In this document: positions 21,920-32,400 of the stretch, piece by piece | Position numbering within the stretch: position 1 is the stretch's first letter | How the letters are laid out: each line of letters begins with the position of its first letter | NCBI RefSeq assembly: GCF_025215095.1 | Contig: NZ_JALHAP010000074.1 | Location: 62,001-126,000 of the forward strand | Source: Dryocola boscaweniae | GTDB taxonomy: Bacteria > Pseudomonadota > Gammaproteobacteria > Enterobacterales > Enterobacteriaceae | DNA: 64,000 nt | Direction: 5' to 3' | The notes under the pieces: model-generated | Seen by the model: the letters and a program-made list of their open reading frames with translations, nothing else | What the model was told of the DNA's origin: nothing | Databases searched by the model: none | Translations under genes and position numbers: made by a program

Positions 21920-23047
21920 ATGTCCTGCCCGGTTATTGAGCTGACGCAACAGCTTATCCGCCGCCCTTCCCTGAGCCCCGACGATGCAGGCTGTCAGGCG
22001 CTGCTTATTGAGCGGTTACGCGCCATTGGTTTTACCGTTGAGCACATGGATTTTGGCGACACACAAAATTTCTGGGCATGGAGAGGACAAGGCGAAACGC
22101 TGGCGTTTGCCGGGCATACCGATGTCGTGCCTTCCGGCGATGCAGACCGCTGGATTAATCCCCCGTTTGAGCCGACCATTCGCGATGGCATGCTGTTTGG
22201 CCGTGGCGCTGCGGATATGAAAGGGTCGCTCGCGGCAATGGTCGTGGCGGCAGAACGCTTCGTGGCGCAGCATCCAAACCACAAAGGCCGTCTCGCATTT
22301 CTTATCACATCCGACGAAGAAGCCAGCGCCAAAAATGGCACCGTAAAAGTCGTTGAAACGCTGATGGAGCGTCGCGAACGCCTCGATTATTGCCTGGTGG
22401 GCGAGCCTTCGAGCACCGAAGTTGTTGGCGATGTGGTGAAAAACGGTCGCCGCGGCTCGCTAACCTGCAACCTGACGATTCACGGCGTGCAAGGACACGT
22501 TGCCTACCCGCATCTGGCGGATAACCCGGTTCATCGCGCAGCCCCGATGTTAAGCGAGCTGGTCGCTATCGAATGGGACCAGGGGAACGAGTTTTTCCCG
22601 GCGACCAGCATGCAGATTGCCAATATTCAGGCCGGCACCGGCAGCAATAACGTCATTCCAGGCGATATGTTTGTGCAGTTTAATTTTCGCTTCAGCACCG
22701 AGCTGACCGATGCGGACATCAAACAGCGCGTGATCGCCCTGCTTGAGAAATACCAGTTGCGCTATACGCTGGACTGGTGGCTTTCCGGCCTTCCGTTCCT
22801 TACCTCGCGCGGCAAGCTTGTCGATGCGGTAGTGAATGCAGTTGAGCACTATAATGAAATCAGGCCGCAACTTTTAACTACCGGCGGTACGTCCGACGGG
22901 CGCTTTATCGCTCGCATGGGCGCTCAGGTAGTGGAGCTCGGGCCGGTGAACGCAACTATTCATAAGATTAATGAGTGCGTCAACGCCGCCGATCTGCAGC
23001 TTCTTGCCCGGATGTATCAACGTATTATGGAACAGCTTGTCGCCTGA
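21920..23047 (+). CDS. dapE: succinyl-diaminopimelate desuccinylase DapE
   Basis: A di-zinc M20 hydrolase that turns N-succinyl-L,L-DAP into L,L-DAP and succinate in the lysine and peptidoglycan pathway. The 375-residue protein shows zinc ligands His66 ([12 protein letters not shown]), Asp99 ([10 protein letters not shown]), and the catalytic/ligand Glu pair near 134-135 ([11 protein letters not shown]). The C-terminal ligand His lies in the final stretch near NATIHKINE. It follows yffB by four bases. Confidence 0.97.
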   Translation: MSCPVIELTQQLIRRPSLSPDDAGCQALLIERLRAIGFTVEHMDFGDTQNFWAWRGQGETLAFAGHTDVVPSGDADRWINPPFEPTIRDGMLFGRGAADMKGSLAAMVVAAERFVAQHPNHKGRLAFLITSDEEASAKNGTVKVVETLMERRERLDYCLVGEPSSTEVVGDVVKNGRRGSLTCNLTIHGVQGHVAYPHLADNPVHRAAPMLSELVAIEWDQGNEFFPATSMQIANIQAGTGSNNVIPGDMFVQFNFRFSTELTDADIKQRVIALLEKYQLRYTLDWWLSGLPFLTSRGKLVDAVVNAVEHYNEIRPQLLTTGGTSDGRFIARMGAQVVELGPVNATIHKINECVNAADLQLLARMYQRIMEQLVA

Positions 23048-23077
23048 CGGGCTGCACAACTTAAGTGAGGTATTAGC

Positions 23078-23266
23078 ATGGAATGGCTATCGCATTACTG
23101 GTGGATTATCGTACTGGTGCTGTTATTGGGCATTTTCCTTAATGTTATTAAGGATCTGAAACGCATCGACCCGAAGAAGTACATGGCAAATAAACCTGAG
23201 CTGCCCCCGCATCGTGATTTTAACGACAAGTGGGATGACGAAGATGACTGGCCGAAGAAGAAATAA
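23078..23266 (+). CDS. ypfN: UPF0370 small membrane protein YpfN
   Basis: A 62-residue protein with a single N-terminal membrane helix (about 7-23, [17 protein letters not shown]) and a charged tail ending [10 protein letters not shown]. The family is conserved in enterobacteria with no known function. AGTGAGG lies just before the ATG, 30 bases after dapE. Confidence 0.92.
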   Translation: MEWLSHYWWIIVLVLLLGIFLNVIKDLKRIDPKKYMANKPELPPHRDFNDKWDDEDDWPKKK

Positions 23267-23275
23267 TTAGCCTCT

Positions 23276-23307
23276 CCCCTCACCCAACCGCAGGTGAGGG
23301 GATTTTA
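23276..23307 (+). terminator. hairpin terminator after ypfN
   Basis: The stem CCCCTCACC / GGTGAGGGG (23276-23284 and 23293-23301) is followed by ATTTTAG. It lies between the convergent ypfN and ypfH. The U-tract is short, so strength is uncertain. Confidence 0.6.
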
Positions 23308-23308
23308 G

Positions 23309-24007
23309 TTAAAGCAGTTCGATAATATCGTCGTCTTTCGGCGTTCCGCCGCTTAGCGCCTCGTCAAAATAATGTTTAGGCACCGTGTAGCGCAGATGGT
23401 CGAGCGCAATCTGAATGCTGCGATCGTCAATGGCATGCCCTAAATCATCAATGACATCCAGCGTGAAGTCGCCACCGATGCGTTCGAGCGCCTCTGCGGC
23501 GTCAAATGCATGCTTCACATTAATCACATTGTCTTCATCGCCGTGAATCAAATGGATAGTCGTGGAAGCCGGAATTTGTTGCGGAAGCTCAGCATAACGT
23601 CCGCTAAACGCCACCACGCGAGAAGCCAGAGCCGGTTCGGCTTTGATGCCTTCAAGCGCCATCATCGCTCCCTGCGAGAAACCAATCAGCGCCGTCGCAT
23701 TTGCAGTAACGCCGCTTTGTTTCTGCCAGTAGCGCACAAGTTCGATAAACGTCGGCATAACGGCATCTATGCGTCCCTGACGGTTCTCTTCCGTCACGCC
23801 AGCCACAGAAAACCATTCACGTCCAGGATGCGGGCCACTCGGGGCGGGGCCGCCAATGCTTACCACTAAAGCATCAGGAAACTCGGGCGCAAACCAGCTA
23901 CCGATTTCGCCCATGGCAACGGGGTTGTCGCCTACGCCATGAAACAGCAACAGCAGTTGTTTTGCCGCAGCGGAAGGATTTTGGACAACAAAATGGTCGT
24001 GTTTCAT
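23309..24007 (-). CDS. ypfH: alpha/beta-hydrolase esterase YpfH
   Basis: A 232-residue carboxylesterase-type alpha/beta hydrolase of the phospholipase/carboxylesterase family. The oxyanion segment FHGVGDNP (22-29), nucleophile Ser111 in GFSQGAMM, the acid in HGDEDNVI and the histidine in DLGHAID complete the triad. In E. coli YpfH acts on short acyl p-nitrophenyl esters; the natural substrate is not known. It stands upstream of no obvious partner; tmcA lies behind it on the same strand. Confidence 0.93.
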   Translation of the reverse strand: MKHDHFVVQNPSAAAKQLLLLFHGVGDNPVAMGEIGSWFAPEFPDALVVSIGGPAPSGPHPGREWFSVAGVTEENRQGRIDAVMPTFIELVRYWQKQSGVTANATALIGFSQGAMMALEGIKAEPALASRVVAFSGRYAELPQQIPASTTIHLIHGDEDNVINVKHAFDAAEALERIGGDFTLDVIDDLGHAIDDRSIQIALDHLRYTVPKHYFDEALSGGTPKDDDIIELL

Positions 24008-24081
24008 GGTTATCTCCTTAAGTTTCTGGAGCTGACTATACGCCGGACGAAAGTGATGACCATCCCATTTGACTGAACGAC

Positions 24082-26094
24082 TTAGTGGAAAAATTGCATT
24101 TGCAAAAGAGAATCTTTGAGCGCAAAGCTGCGCGATGCGTCAAGTTTTTCAAGCGCCAGTTGCACTTCCTGCCGCATCGCTCCCAGTAACGCTCTGCGCC
24201 CTGACAATCGAAGGCTCTCACAAAGTGCGTCTACCTCAAGCCTGTGCTGAACCCTGCCGCGTAACGCCTTTAATGGTAGATCGCAGGCAGCCAGCAGGCG
24301 ATTAAGCGAACCGAGGCAGGCTTCCAGCGGGCGATGCGCAAAAGCAAATCCCGCCAGTTCAAGCCAGTCATCACTATTTAGCGTAGTCGCTGGGTGAGGC
24401 GTTATGGGTAAAGGACTGTCGATCCACGGCTGCAGGCAAGCAAAATCTCGCGCCAGGCGAAGCTGTTCGCGCCGGGTGAGCGCAGCCCCTGCATCGTTCA
24501 GCGGTAACAGCGCCATCGCCGTGTAGCAGCCGCTGCTGGCTTCCCGATGGCTGCCGACGCGCACGAGCACAAACCCACAGCTTTCCCAGAATCGCCACAG
24601 CTCGTCGGTAAAGCCAAAACTTACCGACAAATAATCAATATCCTGCTGCGCACCTTCTTTCGCCATCGCAATCATCTGCTGCCCTAATTGCCGCCGCTGG
24701 CGCAACGGATGCACGGCGATGCGGCTCACGCGCAGCCCACGCAAAGTTGCCGCCAGCGGGCTGCCGCCATGTGCTGCAAGAGATTGCGCGACAAGGTTCC
24801 CGCGCGGCCGTCGGAAACCAGCCCACACCGCACGGCTGAGCTTTTCATCCAACCCTCCCTCTTCCACAAGCCAGGCTGCGCCGACGGTTTCGCCGCCGCA
24901 GTTAGCGGTAATGAAATGTTGGCCATGGGCATCAAGCATGCGTCGCCAGTCCAGCGGCGAGGTGCGGTAATGCGCCCCAGAAAGCAAACGGTACATTTGC
25001 TGAAGCCTTTCGGTTTCGTCTTGTGCGACCGAGCTCAACGCAGCCGGCCCCTGGGCGACACGAGTTATGTCAGCTTCCTCAAACAGCAAAATGCTGTCGA
25101 TTAACGCTTCCAGCGGATCGTGCTGCGCCCAGCGAATGGGTGCCGAAAGAGAATAACGAGTGAGGGAATCAATTCCCGCGCAAAATTTCAGTAAGAACCC
25201 ACGCCCGGTGCCTTCGTATCCCTGAACCGTAGTCGTAAGCAACGTGCGTGGGAAGCGGGCAATAAGTTCACGTAATTGTGGCGCTGGCAGCGCTGCGGCC
25301 TCATCGATAATAAGCCAGTGCGCATCCTGTATTTCAGGCTGAGCCAGAAGCGCATCCGGAGCGATAAAATTGAATTTTTCGCCCGCATGTAACGCCAGCA
25401 CGTCCGTTGCCGCTCGCGTCGGCGCCGTTACAAGCGCTTTATCAGGAAGGCTTCTCAGCAACATGCCTGCAAGCGCAGATTTTCCTCTGCCACGCGGGGC
25501 GGTTATCACGGCTACGCCCGCAGACATGGATTGCAGCGCGGCAAGAATCCCGGCCTGCTCCTGCTGCGGGGAACCGTTTGCAGGATGCCAGGGCGCGCGA
25601 GGTTGAAAATCAGGTAAGCAAAAAGGCTGATGCTGTTGCCAGAGATAAGTTTCGCTATCGGCCTGCACACAGCGTTTGAGATGCGAGATAAAATTCGGCG
25701 TGGCGACGGGCAGTGGGCAATCGCTCCAGCGGCAGGAGTCCGCATCAGGAAGCGTCGGCCAGCGTAACCAGTCAGGAACCAGCATAACCAACCAGCTTCC
25801 GGCTTTTAACGTTCCGGCAAGGACTGCGAGCGCTTCCGCATCCAGACCGCTGCGCGCGTCAAAGACCGCATGGAGAAACTCCCGGCCAAGCAGCGTGCGC
25901 ATGGCCGATGGCGCGCAGTTCAGCGGAAGCTCAGGCGCCGCGCCAACCCATAACCAGTCGCCGGGAAGATGGCTTACCAGAGAATTTATCTGCTGGGTGC
26001 TCCACTCGGCTTCGCCCGCGACGATTAGCATGCGTCGAATACCGGCGGCGGCCATGCTGGCGGTTATCTGTCGAAGCTGTTCCATGCCTGTCAT
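24082..26094 (-). CDS. tmcA: tRNA(Met) cytidine acetyltransferase TmcA
   Basis: It forms N4-acetylcytidine at the wobble position 34 of elongator tRNA(Met), using acetyl-CoA and ATP/GTP. The 670-residue protein has a DUF1726-type N-terminal domain, an RNA helicase-like module with Walker A APRGRGKSA (199-207) and a DEAA-type Walker B (LIIDEAAALPAP), and a GNAT domain with VSRIAVHPLRQRRQLGQQM. The length matches the E. coli enzyme. It begins 28 bases after the ypfJ stop. Confidence 0.96.
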   Translation of the reverse strand: MTGMEQLRQITASMAAAGIRRMLIVAGEAEWSTQQINSLVSHLPGDWLWVGAAPELPLNCAPSAMRTLLGREFLHAVFDARSGLDAEALAVLAGTLKAGSWLVMLVPDWLRWPTLPDADSCRWSDCPLPVATPNFISHLKRCVQADSETYLWQQHQPFCLPDFQPRAPWHPANGSPQQEQAGILAALQSMSAGVAVITAPRGRGKSALAGMLLRSLPDKALVTAPTRAATDVLALHAGEKFNFIAPDALLAQPEIQDAHWLIIDEAAALPAPQLRELIARFPRTLLTTTVQGYEGTGRGFLLKFCAGIDSLTRYSLSAPIRWAQHDPLEALIDSILLFEEADITRVAQGPAALSSVAQDETERLQQMYRLLSGAHYRTSPLDWRRMLDAHGQHFITANCGGETVGAAWLVEEGGLDEKLSRAVWAGFRRPRGNLVAQSLAAHGGSPLAATLRGLRVSRIAVHPLRQRRQLGQQMIAMAKEGAQQDIDYLSVSFGFTDELWRFWESCGFVLVRVGSHREASSGCYTAMALLPLNDAGAALTRREQLRLARDFACLQPWIDSPLPITPHPATTLNSDDWLELAGFAFAHRPLEACLGSLNRLLAACDLPLKALRGRVQHRLEVDALCESLRLSGRRALLGAMRQEVQLALEKLDASRSFALKDSLLQMQFFH

Positions 26095-26122
26095 CCCTGT
26101 CGCTGTCTATGACCAGGCGCGA

Positions 26123-26995
26123 TTAGCGAACGCTATTGCCGAAGGTATTACACTGCCCAGGATCGCCGCTGTCGAAGCCGCGTTTGAACCAGGTATAACG
26201 CTGTTCAGAGGTGCCGTGAGTGAAGCTGTCCGGCACCACTCGTCCCTGTCCTTGCTGCTGCAAGCGGTCGTCGCCAATGGCTTCGGCGGCGTTCAGCGCC
26301 TCCTGCAAATCACCGGCATCCAGCACTTCTTGTTTTTGCATACTGTGGCCCCAGACGCCTGCGAAGCAGTCGGCCTGCAGCTCCATTTTCACCGACAGGC
26401 GGTTGCCTTCGGTCTGCGAAGCGCCCTGTTGAAGCTGGCGAACTTTGGGTTCAATGCCCAGCAGTTTCTGGACGTGGTGACCGACTTCATGCGCAATAAC
26501 ATAGCCTTGGGCAAAATCGCCATCGGCGCCCAGTTTGCTTTTCATCTCATCGTAGAAAGAGAGGTCTATATAGACGGTGCTGTCCGCCGGACAATAAAAC
26601 GGCCCCATAACCGACTGCCCCGTGCCGCAGCCAGTACGCGTGGCGCCACGGTACATCACCAGCTTCGGCTGCTGATAGTTGCGACCCATTTGCTGGAAAA
26701 TCTGGCCCCAGGTATCTTCCGTGGTAGCCAGAATAACCGAGGTGAATTTTGCCGCTTCGTCATCGTTTGGGCTGATGGAACGCTGTGTGGTTTGCTGCGT
26801 GACCGGCTGGCCACCGCCAAGAAGCGCAGAGAGATCGACGCCGTAGTACCCTGCGACGACCACGACGATTAACAGGACAATCCCACCTTTACCGCGAGGT
26901 ATACGAAATCCACCGCCGCCGCCAAAATTCGGGCCGGAGGAACTGTTACGCCTGTCTTCTACGTTGTCGCTTTCGCGACGACCTTGCCAACGCAT
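26123..26995 (-). CDS. ypfJ: YpfJ/KPN_02809-type neutral zinc metallopeptidase
   Basis: A 290-residue protein with a charged, glycine-rich N-terminal segment, one membrane helix (about 36-52) and a zinc-peptidase domain carrying HEVGHH, with ligands His169 and His173 and catalytic Glu170. It belongs to the UPF0757/zinc_peptidase (PF04228) family, of unknown substrate. A cysteine pair (GCGTGQ, FYCPAD) precedes the metal site. A single N-terminal helix suggests the catalytic domain is periplasmic. Confidence 0.93.
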   Translation of the reverse strand: MRWQGRRESDNVEDRRNSSSGPNFGGGGGFRIPRGKGGIVLLIVVVVAGYYGVDLSALLGGGQPVTQQTTQRSISPNDDEAAKFTSVILATTEDTWGQIFQQMGRNYQQPKLVMYRGATRTGCGTGQSVMGPFYCPADSTVYIDLSFYDEMKSKLGADGDFAQGYVIAHEVGHHVQKLLGIEPKVRQLQQGASQTEGNRLSVKMELQADCFAGVWGHSMQKQEVLDAGDLQEALNAAEAIGDDRLQQQGQGRVVPDSFTHGTSEQRYTWFKRGFDSGDPGQCNTFGNSVR

Positions 26996-27080
26996 GACTT
27001 ACTCCATTATTCACAACTTGTAATAAATAGATCGTAGGTGGTTAATCCCTGGATTACCATAAGAAACGAGATGTGAAAAA

Positions 27081-27105
27081 GCCGAATGTGCAAAACACAT
27101 CCGGC
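27081..27105 (-). terminator. terminator of purC
   Basis: On the minus strand the stem GCCGGATGTG / CACATTCGGC around TTTTG is followed by TTTTT, 23 bases after the purC stop. Confidence 0.8.
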
Positions 27106-27127
27106 CTTAAAAGTAGCGCGTGCGAAT

Positions 27128-27841
27128 TTAGTCTAACTTAACGCCAAGACGGTGAGCCACTTCTTCATAGGCTTCAATCAGGCCGCCCAGGCTCTGGCGG
27201 AAGCGGTCTTTGTCCATTTTGTCGAGGGTTTCTTTGTCCCACAGGCGGCTGCCATCGGGTGAGAACTCATCCCCGAGCACCACTTCGCCTTTAAAGAGAC
27301 CAAATTCCAGTTTGAAATCCACGAGGATCAGACCTGCGTCATCAAATAGCTTGCTCAGCACGTCGTTAGCCTTGTAGCTCAGTTCACGCATGCGAGCCAG
27401 GTGCTCTTTGCTTACCCAGCCGAAGGTCTCGCAGTAAGACTCGTTGACCATCGGGTCGTGCATCGCATCGTTCTTGAGGAACAGGTCAAACAGCGGCGGA
27501 TTGAGCTCAATACCTTCTTCAATGCCCAGACGTTTCACCAGCGATCCTGCGGCGCGGTTGCGGATAACACACTCAACCGGCACCATCTCAAGCTTTTTAA
27601 CCAACACTTCGTTATCGGAGAGCAGTTGTTCCATTTGCGTGGGAATACCCGCTTCTTCCAGTTTGGCCATAATAAAATGGTTAAACTTGTTGTTCACCAT
27701 GCCCTTACGGTCGAACTGTTCGATGCGCGCACCGTCTCCTGCTGACGTATCATTGCGGAATTCGAGCACCAACAGATCCGGGTTTTCGGTGCTGTATACG
27801 GTCTTCGCTTTGCCACGATACAACTCAGCTTGCTTTTGCAT
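27128..27841 (-). CDS. purC: phosphoribosylaminoimidazole-succinocarboxamide synthase PurC
   Basis: SAICAR synthetase, step eight of purine synthesis: it joins CAIR and aspartate with ATP. The 237-residue protein begins [20 protein letters not shown], the family N-terminal ATP-binding block, and has [15 protein letters not shown] and VDFKLEFG signatures. A PurR operator lies about 50 bases upstream of the start. Confidence 0.98.
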   Translation of the reverse strand: MQKQAELYRGKAKTVYSTENPDLLVLEFRNDTSAGDGARIEQFDRKGMVNNKFNHFIMAKLEEAGIPTQMEQLLSDNEVLVKKLEMVPVECVIRNRAAGSLVKRLGIEEGIELNPPLFDLFLKNDAMHDPMVNESYCETFGWVSKEHLARMRELSYKANDVLSKLFDDAGLILVDFKLEFGLFKGEVVLGDEFSPDGSRLWDKETLDKMDKDRFRQSLGGLIEAYEEVAHRLGVKLD

Positions 27842-27890
27842 CTTTCTTACTCCAGGTGTGATTTAACTAAAAATTCCGCTATCTGCAGGT

Positions 27891-27906
27891 ACGCACACGT
27901 TTGCGT
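27891..27906 (-). promoter_or_regulatory. PurR operator of purC
   Basis: On the minus strand the box reads ACGCAAACGTGTGCGT, one base off the PurR palindrome ACGCAAACGTTTGCGT. It is 50-65 bases before the purC start. Confidence 0.88.
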
Positions 27907-27918
27907 AGCCTGCCAGAA

Positions 27919-27945
27919 AAAAGGCCGGATCGCTCCGGCCCTTTA
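27919..27945 (-). terminator. terminator of bamC
   Basis: On the minus strand the stem GGCCGGA / TCCGGCC around GCGA is followed by TTTTTT, just after the bamC stop. It separates the dapA-bamC unit from purC. Confidence 0.8.
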
Positions 27946-27948
27946 AGG

Positions 27949-28983
27949 TTACTTGCTGAATGCCGCCTGGAACACAGCGACCAGCGCGTCGTTCTGGGAC
28001 TGCGTCAGCGTGTGCCCTTTCGGGTCGATAAACTGCAGACTGCTGCGGTTATCGAGATCGCCAACCTGCAGCTTATAGTCACCGCTGACAAGCTCAGGGT
28101 CTTTCGCCCCTAAATCCTGCCAACCGCTATCAGACAGCGGTTTATAGGTAACGGTCATGCTGCCGGTAGAGCGCGTGGAGTCAGTGACTTTCATGCCAGC
28201 TTTTTCAAGCGTTGCCGGCAAGCGGTTCCAGACCACGTTGAACGGACCGCGAACCACCAGCATTGGTAAACCGGTATCATCCGCAGCGCTTTGCACATCA
28301 AGCTGAGTTGAGGAACGGTTATCCTGGGCGTTCTGGCGATCGGTTTGCGCTTTATCAAGACCTGTGCTGATGACGTTAAGCATCTGCGCGCTATAACGCT
28401 GCAGAGAGGCCGCATCCGACACCGGCTTGCCTGCCTGCTCCAGGTTCAGCAGTTTTACAACCACCGCCTGCTGGTAGCCCTGCGGCTTCACGGCAATTTG
28501 ATAACGACCACGGTACTGCTCGTCTTCATCGGCACGGTTCCATTGTACCCAATCAGTCGTTAGCGTCTGGCTTGCGTCATCACGCTTGTCGATGGTGTAG
28601 TTATTAGCCTGAATAACGCTAACCACCTGCGGCCATAGCGTAGCGCCACGTGCGCTTTCTACCATTAACGAAGCGGTATCGCCGGTAAACTGGGTGCGCG
28701 CGCCGCTAACCAGAGCCAGCGGTTGAGCTGGCGGACGAATGTCCAACTGTTTGCCTACTGCGCCGCTGCCGTTGGTAACCGGAATATTATATTGACCGTT
28801 CTCCACAGGCAGGATCATGCCCGCCGGAGCGTGGATTTCCGCCAGTGGCGCTGCATCCAAATAGGATTCGTCGCCGCTAACCTGGCGCTTATAACGCTGG
28901 TCGCTGCTGCATGCCGCCAGCAGCATTGCCAGCGACACCACTGCAACTTTTGTCACCATCGACTTCTGTACTGAGTAAGCCAT
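27949..28983 (-). CDS. bamC: outer-membrane assembly lipoprotein BamC
   Basis: A lipoprotein of the BAM complex that inserts beta-barrels into the outer membrane. The 344-residue precursor has a lipoprotein signal with lipobox LAAC and lipidated Cys25, followed by [17 protein letters not shown], the BamC N-terminal stretch that contacts BamD. Two helix-grip domains follow. ATG at 28983 is preceded by GGGAG. dapA lies 16 bases upstream; the dapA-bamC operon is conserved. Confidence 0.96.
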   Translation of the reverse strand: MAYSVQKSMVTKVAVVSLAMLLAACSSDQRYKRQVSGDESYLDAAPLAEIHAPAGMILPVENGQYNIPVTNGSGAVGKQLDIRPPAQPLALVSGARTQFTGDTASLMVESARGATLWPQVVSVIQANNYTIDKRDDASQTLTTDWVQWNRADEDEQYRGRYQIAVKPQGYQQAVVVKLLNLEQAGKPVSDAASLQRYSAQMLNVISTGLDKAQTDRQNAQDNRSSTQLDVQSAADDTGLPMLVVRGPFNVVWNRLPATLEKAGMKVTDSTRSTGSMTVTYKPLSDSGWQDLGAKDPELVSGDYKLQVGDLDNRSSLQFIDPKGHTLTQSQNDALVAVFQAAFSK

Positions 28984-28999
28984 CAAATCTCCCTAAACT

Positions 29000-29878
29000 T
29001 TACAGCAAACCCGCATGCTTAAGCGCGCTGATAATCACCGGACGACTTGCGTCAGTCAGCGGCGTCATTGGCAGGCGTAAGGTATCGGTCGCCACAAGTC
29101 CCAATTCCTTACAGGCCCATTTCACCGGGATAGGATTGGGTTCTACAAATAATTTGTTATGCAACGGCATCAGACGCTGATTGATCTCACGCGCTTGTGC
29201 AAATTGCCCATTGGCCGCCAGTTTACACATTTCCGCCATTTCACGCGCGGCTACGTTTGCCGTCACGGAAATTACGCCGTGGCCGCCGAGCTGCATGAAG
29301 TCCAGCGAGCTGGCATCGTCACCGCTAACCAGGATGAAGTCATCTTCAACCAGCTCTTTGATCTGGTTTACTCGCGTTAAGTTCCCGGTTGCTTCTTTGA
29401 TACCAATAATATTTTTTACTTTCGAAAGGCGGGCAACGGTTTCTGGCAACATGTCGCACCCGGTACGGGACGGCACATTGTACAGCATCTGCGGCAGATC
29501 GGTGCTTTGAGCGATGGCTTTGAAGTGCTGGAACAACCCTTCCTGAGTGGGACGGTTGTAATAAGGCGTGACGGTCAGGCAGCCGACGATACCGCTGTTA
29601 TGAAAGCGCTTCGTCAGGGAAATAGCTTCGGATGTGGCGTTCGCACCGGTACCCGCTATCACCGGAATACGACCATCCGCCAGTTCCAGCGTTAGCATGA
29701 CCACGTCGCCGTGCTCGTCGTGGCTTAAGGTTGCAGACTCTCCGGTCGTCCCTACAGAGACAATCGCCGATGTTCCGCTGGCGACATGATAATCAATCAG
29801 TTTTTTCAGGCTTGACCGGCAGACATTACCTTTCTCATCCATCGGTGTTACAAGCGCGACAATACTTCCCGTGAACAT
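29000..29878 (-). CDS. dapA: 4-hydroxy-tetrahydrodipicolinate synthase DapA
   Basis: It condenses pyruvate with aspartate semialdehyde, the first committed step of DAP and lysine synthesis. The 292-residue protein has the Schiff-base Lys161 in IIGIKEATG, Tyr133 in [10 protein letters not shown] and GTTGES (43-48) of the catalytic triad. ATG at 29878 aligns with E. coli DapA; the frame remains open to 29896. Confidence 0.98.
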   Translation of the reverse strand: MFTGSIVALVTPMDEKGNVCRSSLKKLIDYHVASGTSAIVSVGTTGESATLSHDEHGDVVMLTLELADGRIPVIAGTGANATSEAISLTKRFHNSGIVGCLTVTPYYNRPTQEGLFQHFKAIAQSTDLPQMLYNVPSRTGCDMLPETVARLSKVKNIIGIKEATGNLTRVNQIKELVEDDFILVSGDDASSLDFMQLGGHGVISVTANVAAREMAEMCKLAANGQFAQAREINQRLMPLHNKLFVEPNPIPVKWACKELGLVATDTLRLPMTPLTDASRPVIISALKHAGLL

Positions 29879-30017
29879 TGGCCATCCTCTGTGCAAACAA
29901 GTGTCTCAATGGTACGTTTGGTGCAGGATCAAAAGCAAGCCGCCAGGTGACTCTACACGGTTGTATGCAGGATTTTTTTATGCTTTCCTTATGATATCCC
30001 ACCGATTCACAGGAAGA

Positions 30018-30578
30018 ATGCGCTTGACTCCTTCACCCCACCATTATTTGGTTATCACAGCCCTTGGGGCGGACAGACCTGGTATCGTTAATACCATCAC
30101 CCGCCATGTCAGCAGTTGCGGCTGTAATATCGAAGACAGTCGCCTCGCGATGCTCGGTGAAGAGTTTACGTTTATTATGCTGCTTTCCGGGAGCTGGAAC
30201 GCGATAACCCTGATTGAATCAACGCTGCCGCTTAAAGGCGCCGAACTGGATCTGCTGATCGTCATGAAGCGCACCGCCGCGCAAGACAGGCCGGCCATGC
30301 CGGCAACGGTCTGGGTGCAGGTAGAAGTGACCGATTCACCGCATCTGATTGAACGCTTCACCGATTTGTTCGATACGCACCATATGAACATTGCTGAGCT
30401 GGTGTCCCGCACTCAACCCGCTCAGGATAATACGCCGCCGCAGTTGTATATTCAGATAACCGCCCATAGTCCTGCGTCAGAAGATGCAGCAATTATTGAG
30501 CAGGCCTTTAAAGCCCTATGTACAGAGCTTAAAGCACAAGGCACTATTAGCGTGGTGAATCCACAGCAAGATGATTAA
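30018..30578 (+). CDS. gcvR: glycine cleavage system transcriptional repressor GcvR
   Basis: An ACT-domain protein that binds GcvA and turns it into a repressor of gcvTHP when glycine is low. The 186-residue product has two ACT-type modules, HHYLVITALGADRPGIVN at the N terminus and VTDSPHLIERFTDLFD in the middle. The ATG at 30018 has AGGAAGA directly upstream; the TTG at 30024 is an alternative. It is divergent from dapA and is followed by bcp after 15 bases. Confidence 0.94.
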   Translation: MRLTPSPHHYLVITALGADRPGIVNTITRHVSSCGCNIEDSRLAMLGEEFTFIMLLSGSWNAITLIESTLPLKGAELDLLIVMKRTAAQDRPAMPATVWVQVEVTDSPHLIERFTDLFDTHHMNIAELVSRTQPAQDNTPPQLYIQITAHSPASEDAAIIEQAFKALCTELKAQGTISVVNPQQDD

Positions 30579-30593
30579 AGACGGAGAGTAGTG

Positions 30594-31064
30594 ATGAGCC
30601 CACTGAAAGCCGGTGACAGCGCACCGAAATTTAGCCTGCCCGATCAAGACGGCGAGCAAGTAAATTTGACCGACTTCCAGGGACAGCGCGTTCTGGTTTA
30701 CTTTTATCCCAAAGCGATGACGCCAGGCTGTACCGTTCAGGCATGCGGTCTGCGCGACAACATGGATGAGTTGAAAAAGGCGGGTGTGGAAGTGCTGGGT
30801 ATCAGCACCGACAAACCAGAGAAACTTTCACGTTTTGCCGAGAAAGAGTTGCTTAACTTCACCTTGCTGTCCGATGAAGATCATCAGGTTTGCGAGCAGT
30901 TCGGGGTGTGGGGCGAGAAATCCTTTATGGGTAAAACTTATGATGGCATCCACCGCATTAGCTTTCTGTTAGACGGCGAAGGCAAAGTTGAGAAAGTGTT
31001 TGATGATTTCAAAACCAGCAACCATCACGACATCGTGGTGAACTGGCTGAAAGGCAACGCTTAA
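30594..31064 (+). CDS. bcp: thiol peroxidase Bcp (peroxiredoxin Q)
   Basis: A cytoplasmic thioredoxin-dependent peroxiredoxin acting on hydrogen and organic peroxides. The 156-residue protein has the peroxidatic Cys46 in MTPGCTVQAC and the atypical 2-Cys resolving Cys51 five residues later. A GTG precedes the ATG by one codon; I chose the ATG, with GGAGAG upstream. Confidence 0.97.
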   Translation: MSPLKAGDSAPKFSLPDQDGEQVNLTDFQGQRVLVYFYPKAMTPGCTVQACGLRDNMDELKKAGVEVLGISTDKPEKLSRFAEKELLNFTLLSDEDHQVCEQFGVWGEKSFMGKTYDGIHRISFLLDGEGKVEKVFDDFKTSNHHDIVVNWLKGNA

Positions 31065-31077
31065 GCCAGCAGACATT

Positions 31078-31107
31078 AAAAAAGCCGACTTCGCGTCGGC
31101 TTTTTTA
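31078..31107. terminator. bidirectional terminator between bcp and perM
   Basis: The stem AAAAAGCCGAC / GTCGGCTTTTT around TTCGC has an A-run on the left and a T-run on the right, so it can end transcripts from either side. Confidence 0.9.
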
Positions 31108-31108
31108 T

Positions 31109-32179
31109 TTAAGGCTTGTCATCCTCAATGGCCAGCCCATCAGGCCAGGCATGAACCACGGCTTTAATCAGCGTGGCGAGCGGAATAGCGAAGAATACGC
31201 CCCAGAATCCCCACAGCCCGCCGAATATCACCACCGAGAGAATTATCACTAGTGGATGCAGATTAACGGCTTCGGAAAACAGCACCGGCACCAGTAGATT
31301 GCCATCAAGCGCCTGAATAATCAGGTACACCGCAAACAGCGTCCAGAACTCTGTTCCCAGCCCGAACTGGAACAGCGCCACGCACACCACCGGAATGGTC
31401 ACCGCAAAGGCGCCGATATACGGAATCAGCACCGAGAACCCCACCAGCACCGCAAGCAGCAGCGAGTAATTAAGCCCAAAGATAATAAAACCAATGTAGG
31501 TTGCGATACCTACAACTATCATCTCAAGCACCTTCCCGCGGATGTAATTGGTGATCTGCTGATTCATCTCAAGCCAGACCTGCCCCGCCAGTCCACGATT
31601 GCGCGGCAGAACTCGCCGCACGGCATTGAGCATCTGCTCTTTATCTTTGACGAGGAAAAAGACCATCAGCGGCACCAGCACCAGGTAAATAGCCAGCGTC
31701 AAAAGCCCCACTAAAGACGCCAAAGAGTATTTCACCACCTGATCGCCCATACCGGACATACGGCTGCGAATGTTTTCCGCCATCGCATCAATAATGCCTG
31801 CGTCCACCAGCGCCGGATAGCGCTTCGGCAAAGCGGCGGCAAAATCAGACAGCTTGTTAAGCATCCCCGGCGTATCGCGAATCAGATAGATGCCTTGCTG
31901 CCATGCGACAGGCGCAACTACCAGCACCATAATCATCAGGATGCCGACGAACAGCACCAGGACAATGGTTGCAGCCCAGGAGCGGGAACAGCCTATGCGT
32001 TCAAGGCGCGCCGTCGGCCACTCCAGCAGATAGGCCAGCACCATGGCGACCAGCAGAGGAGCTAAAAGCCCGTGGAAGAAAAAGAGGATGACAAACCCGG
32101 CCACCAGGATGACCAGCAAAGCGATGGCCTCCGGGTCACTAAACCGTCGGCGGTACCACTGCAACAACATCTCAAGCAT
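31109..32179 (-). CDS. perM: AI-2E family permease PerM
   Basis: A 356-residue polytopic inner-membrane protein with about eight predicted helices, of the AI-2E/UPF0118 transporter family. Family signs are the two short helices near the start, a long soluble stretch (about 90-160) and the C-terminal block LIPYIGAFAVTIPVV. The physiological substrate of PerM is not settled. It is divergent from bepA, with which E. coli shares this order. Confidence 0.92.
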   Translation of the reverse strand: MLEMLLQWYRRRFSDPEAIALLVILVAGFVILFFFHGLLAPLLVAMVLAYLLEWPTARLERIGCSRSWAATIVLVLFVGILMIMVLVVAPVAWQQGIYLIRDTPGMLNKLSDFAAALPKRYPALVDAGIIDAMAENIRSRMSGMGDQVVKYSLASLVGLLTLAIYLVLVPLMVFFLVKDKEQMLNAVRRVLPRNRGLAGQVWLEMNQQITNYIRGKVLEMIVVGIATYIGFIIFGLNYSLLLAVLVGFSVLIPYIGAFAVTIPVVCVALFQFGLGTEFWTLFAVYLIIQALDGNLLVPVLFSEAVNLHPLVIILSVVIFGGLWGFWGVFFAIPLATLIKAVVHAWPDGLAIEDDKP

Positions 32180-32342
32180 ACATCCCTTCCCTGACTGCTT
32201 TATGCGAACCGGGATTGTATCTAAATGTCACAGTAAAGACTTCGCTTTTTACGCCTGGAAAGCTCCTGGTTGAGGTAGGCTTGCAGTTTCAGTGTTAAGA
32301 TTTTCTTCGTTCGTCACTGGGCCGAAAAACGCCGCAGGAATA

Positions 32343-32370
32343 CGAACAAAACGGCTCGTAACGTGTCGAA
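32343..32370 (+). promoter_or_regulatory. candidate sigma-E-type promoter of bepA
   Basis: CGAACAA (32343-32349), a 16-base spacer and TCGAA (32366-32370) resemble the sigma-E elements GGAACTT and TCnAA. E. coli bepA is in the sigma-E regulon. The -35 match is limited to the GAAC core. Confidence 0.4.
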
Positions 32371-32400
32371 ACTAGACCCCGATTAAACAGGATAGCGGTT

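Noticed and set aside
25676-26872. 398-residue plus-strand open frame
   Set aside because: Antisense to tmcA and ypfJ, both intact with clear motifs.
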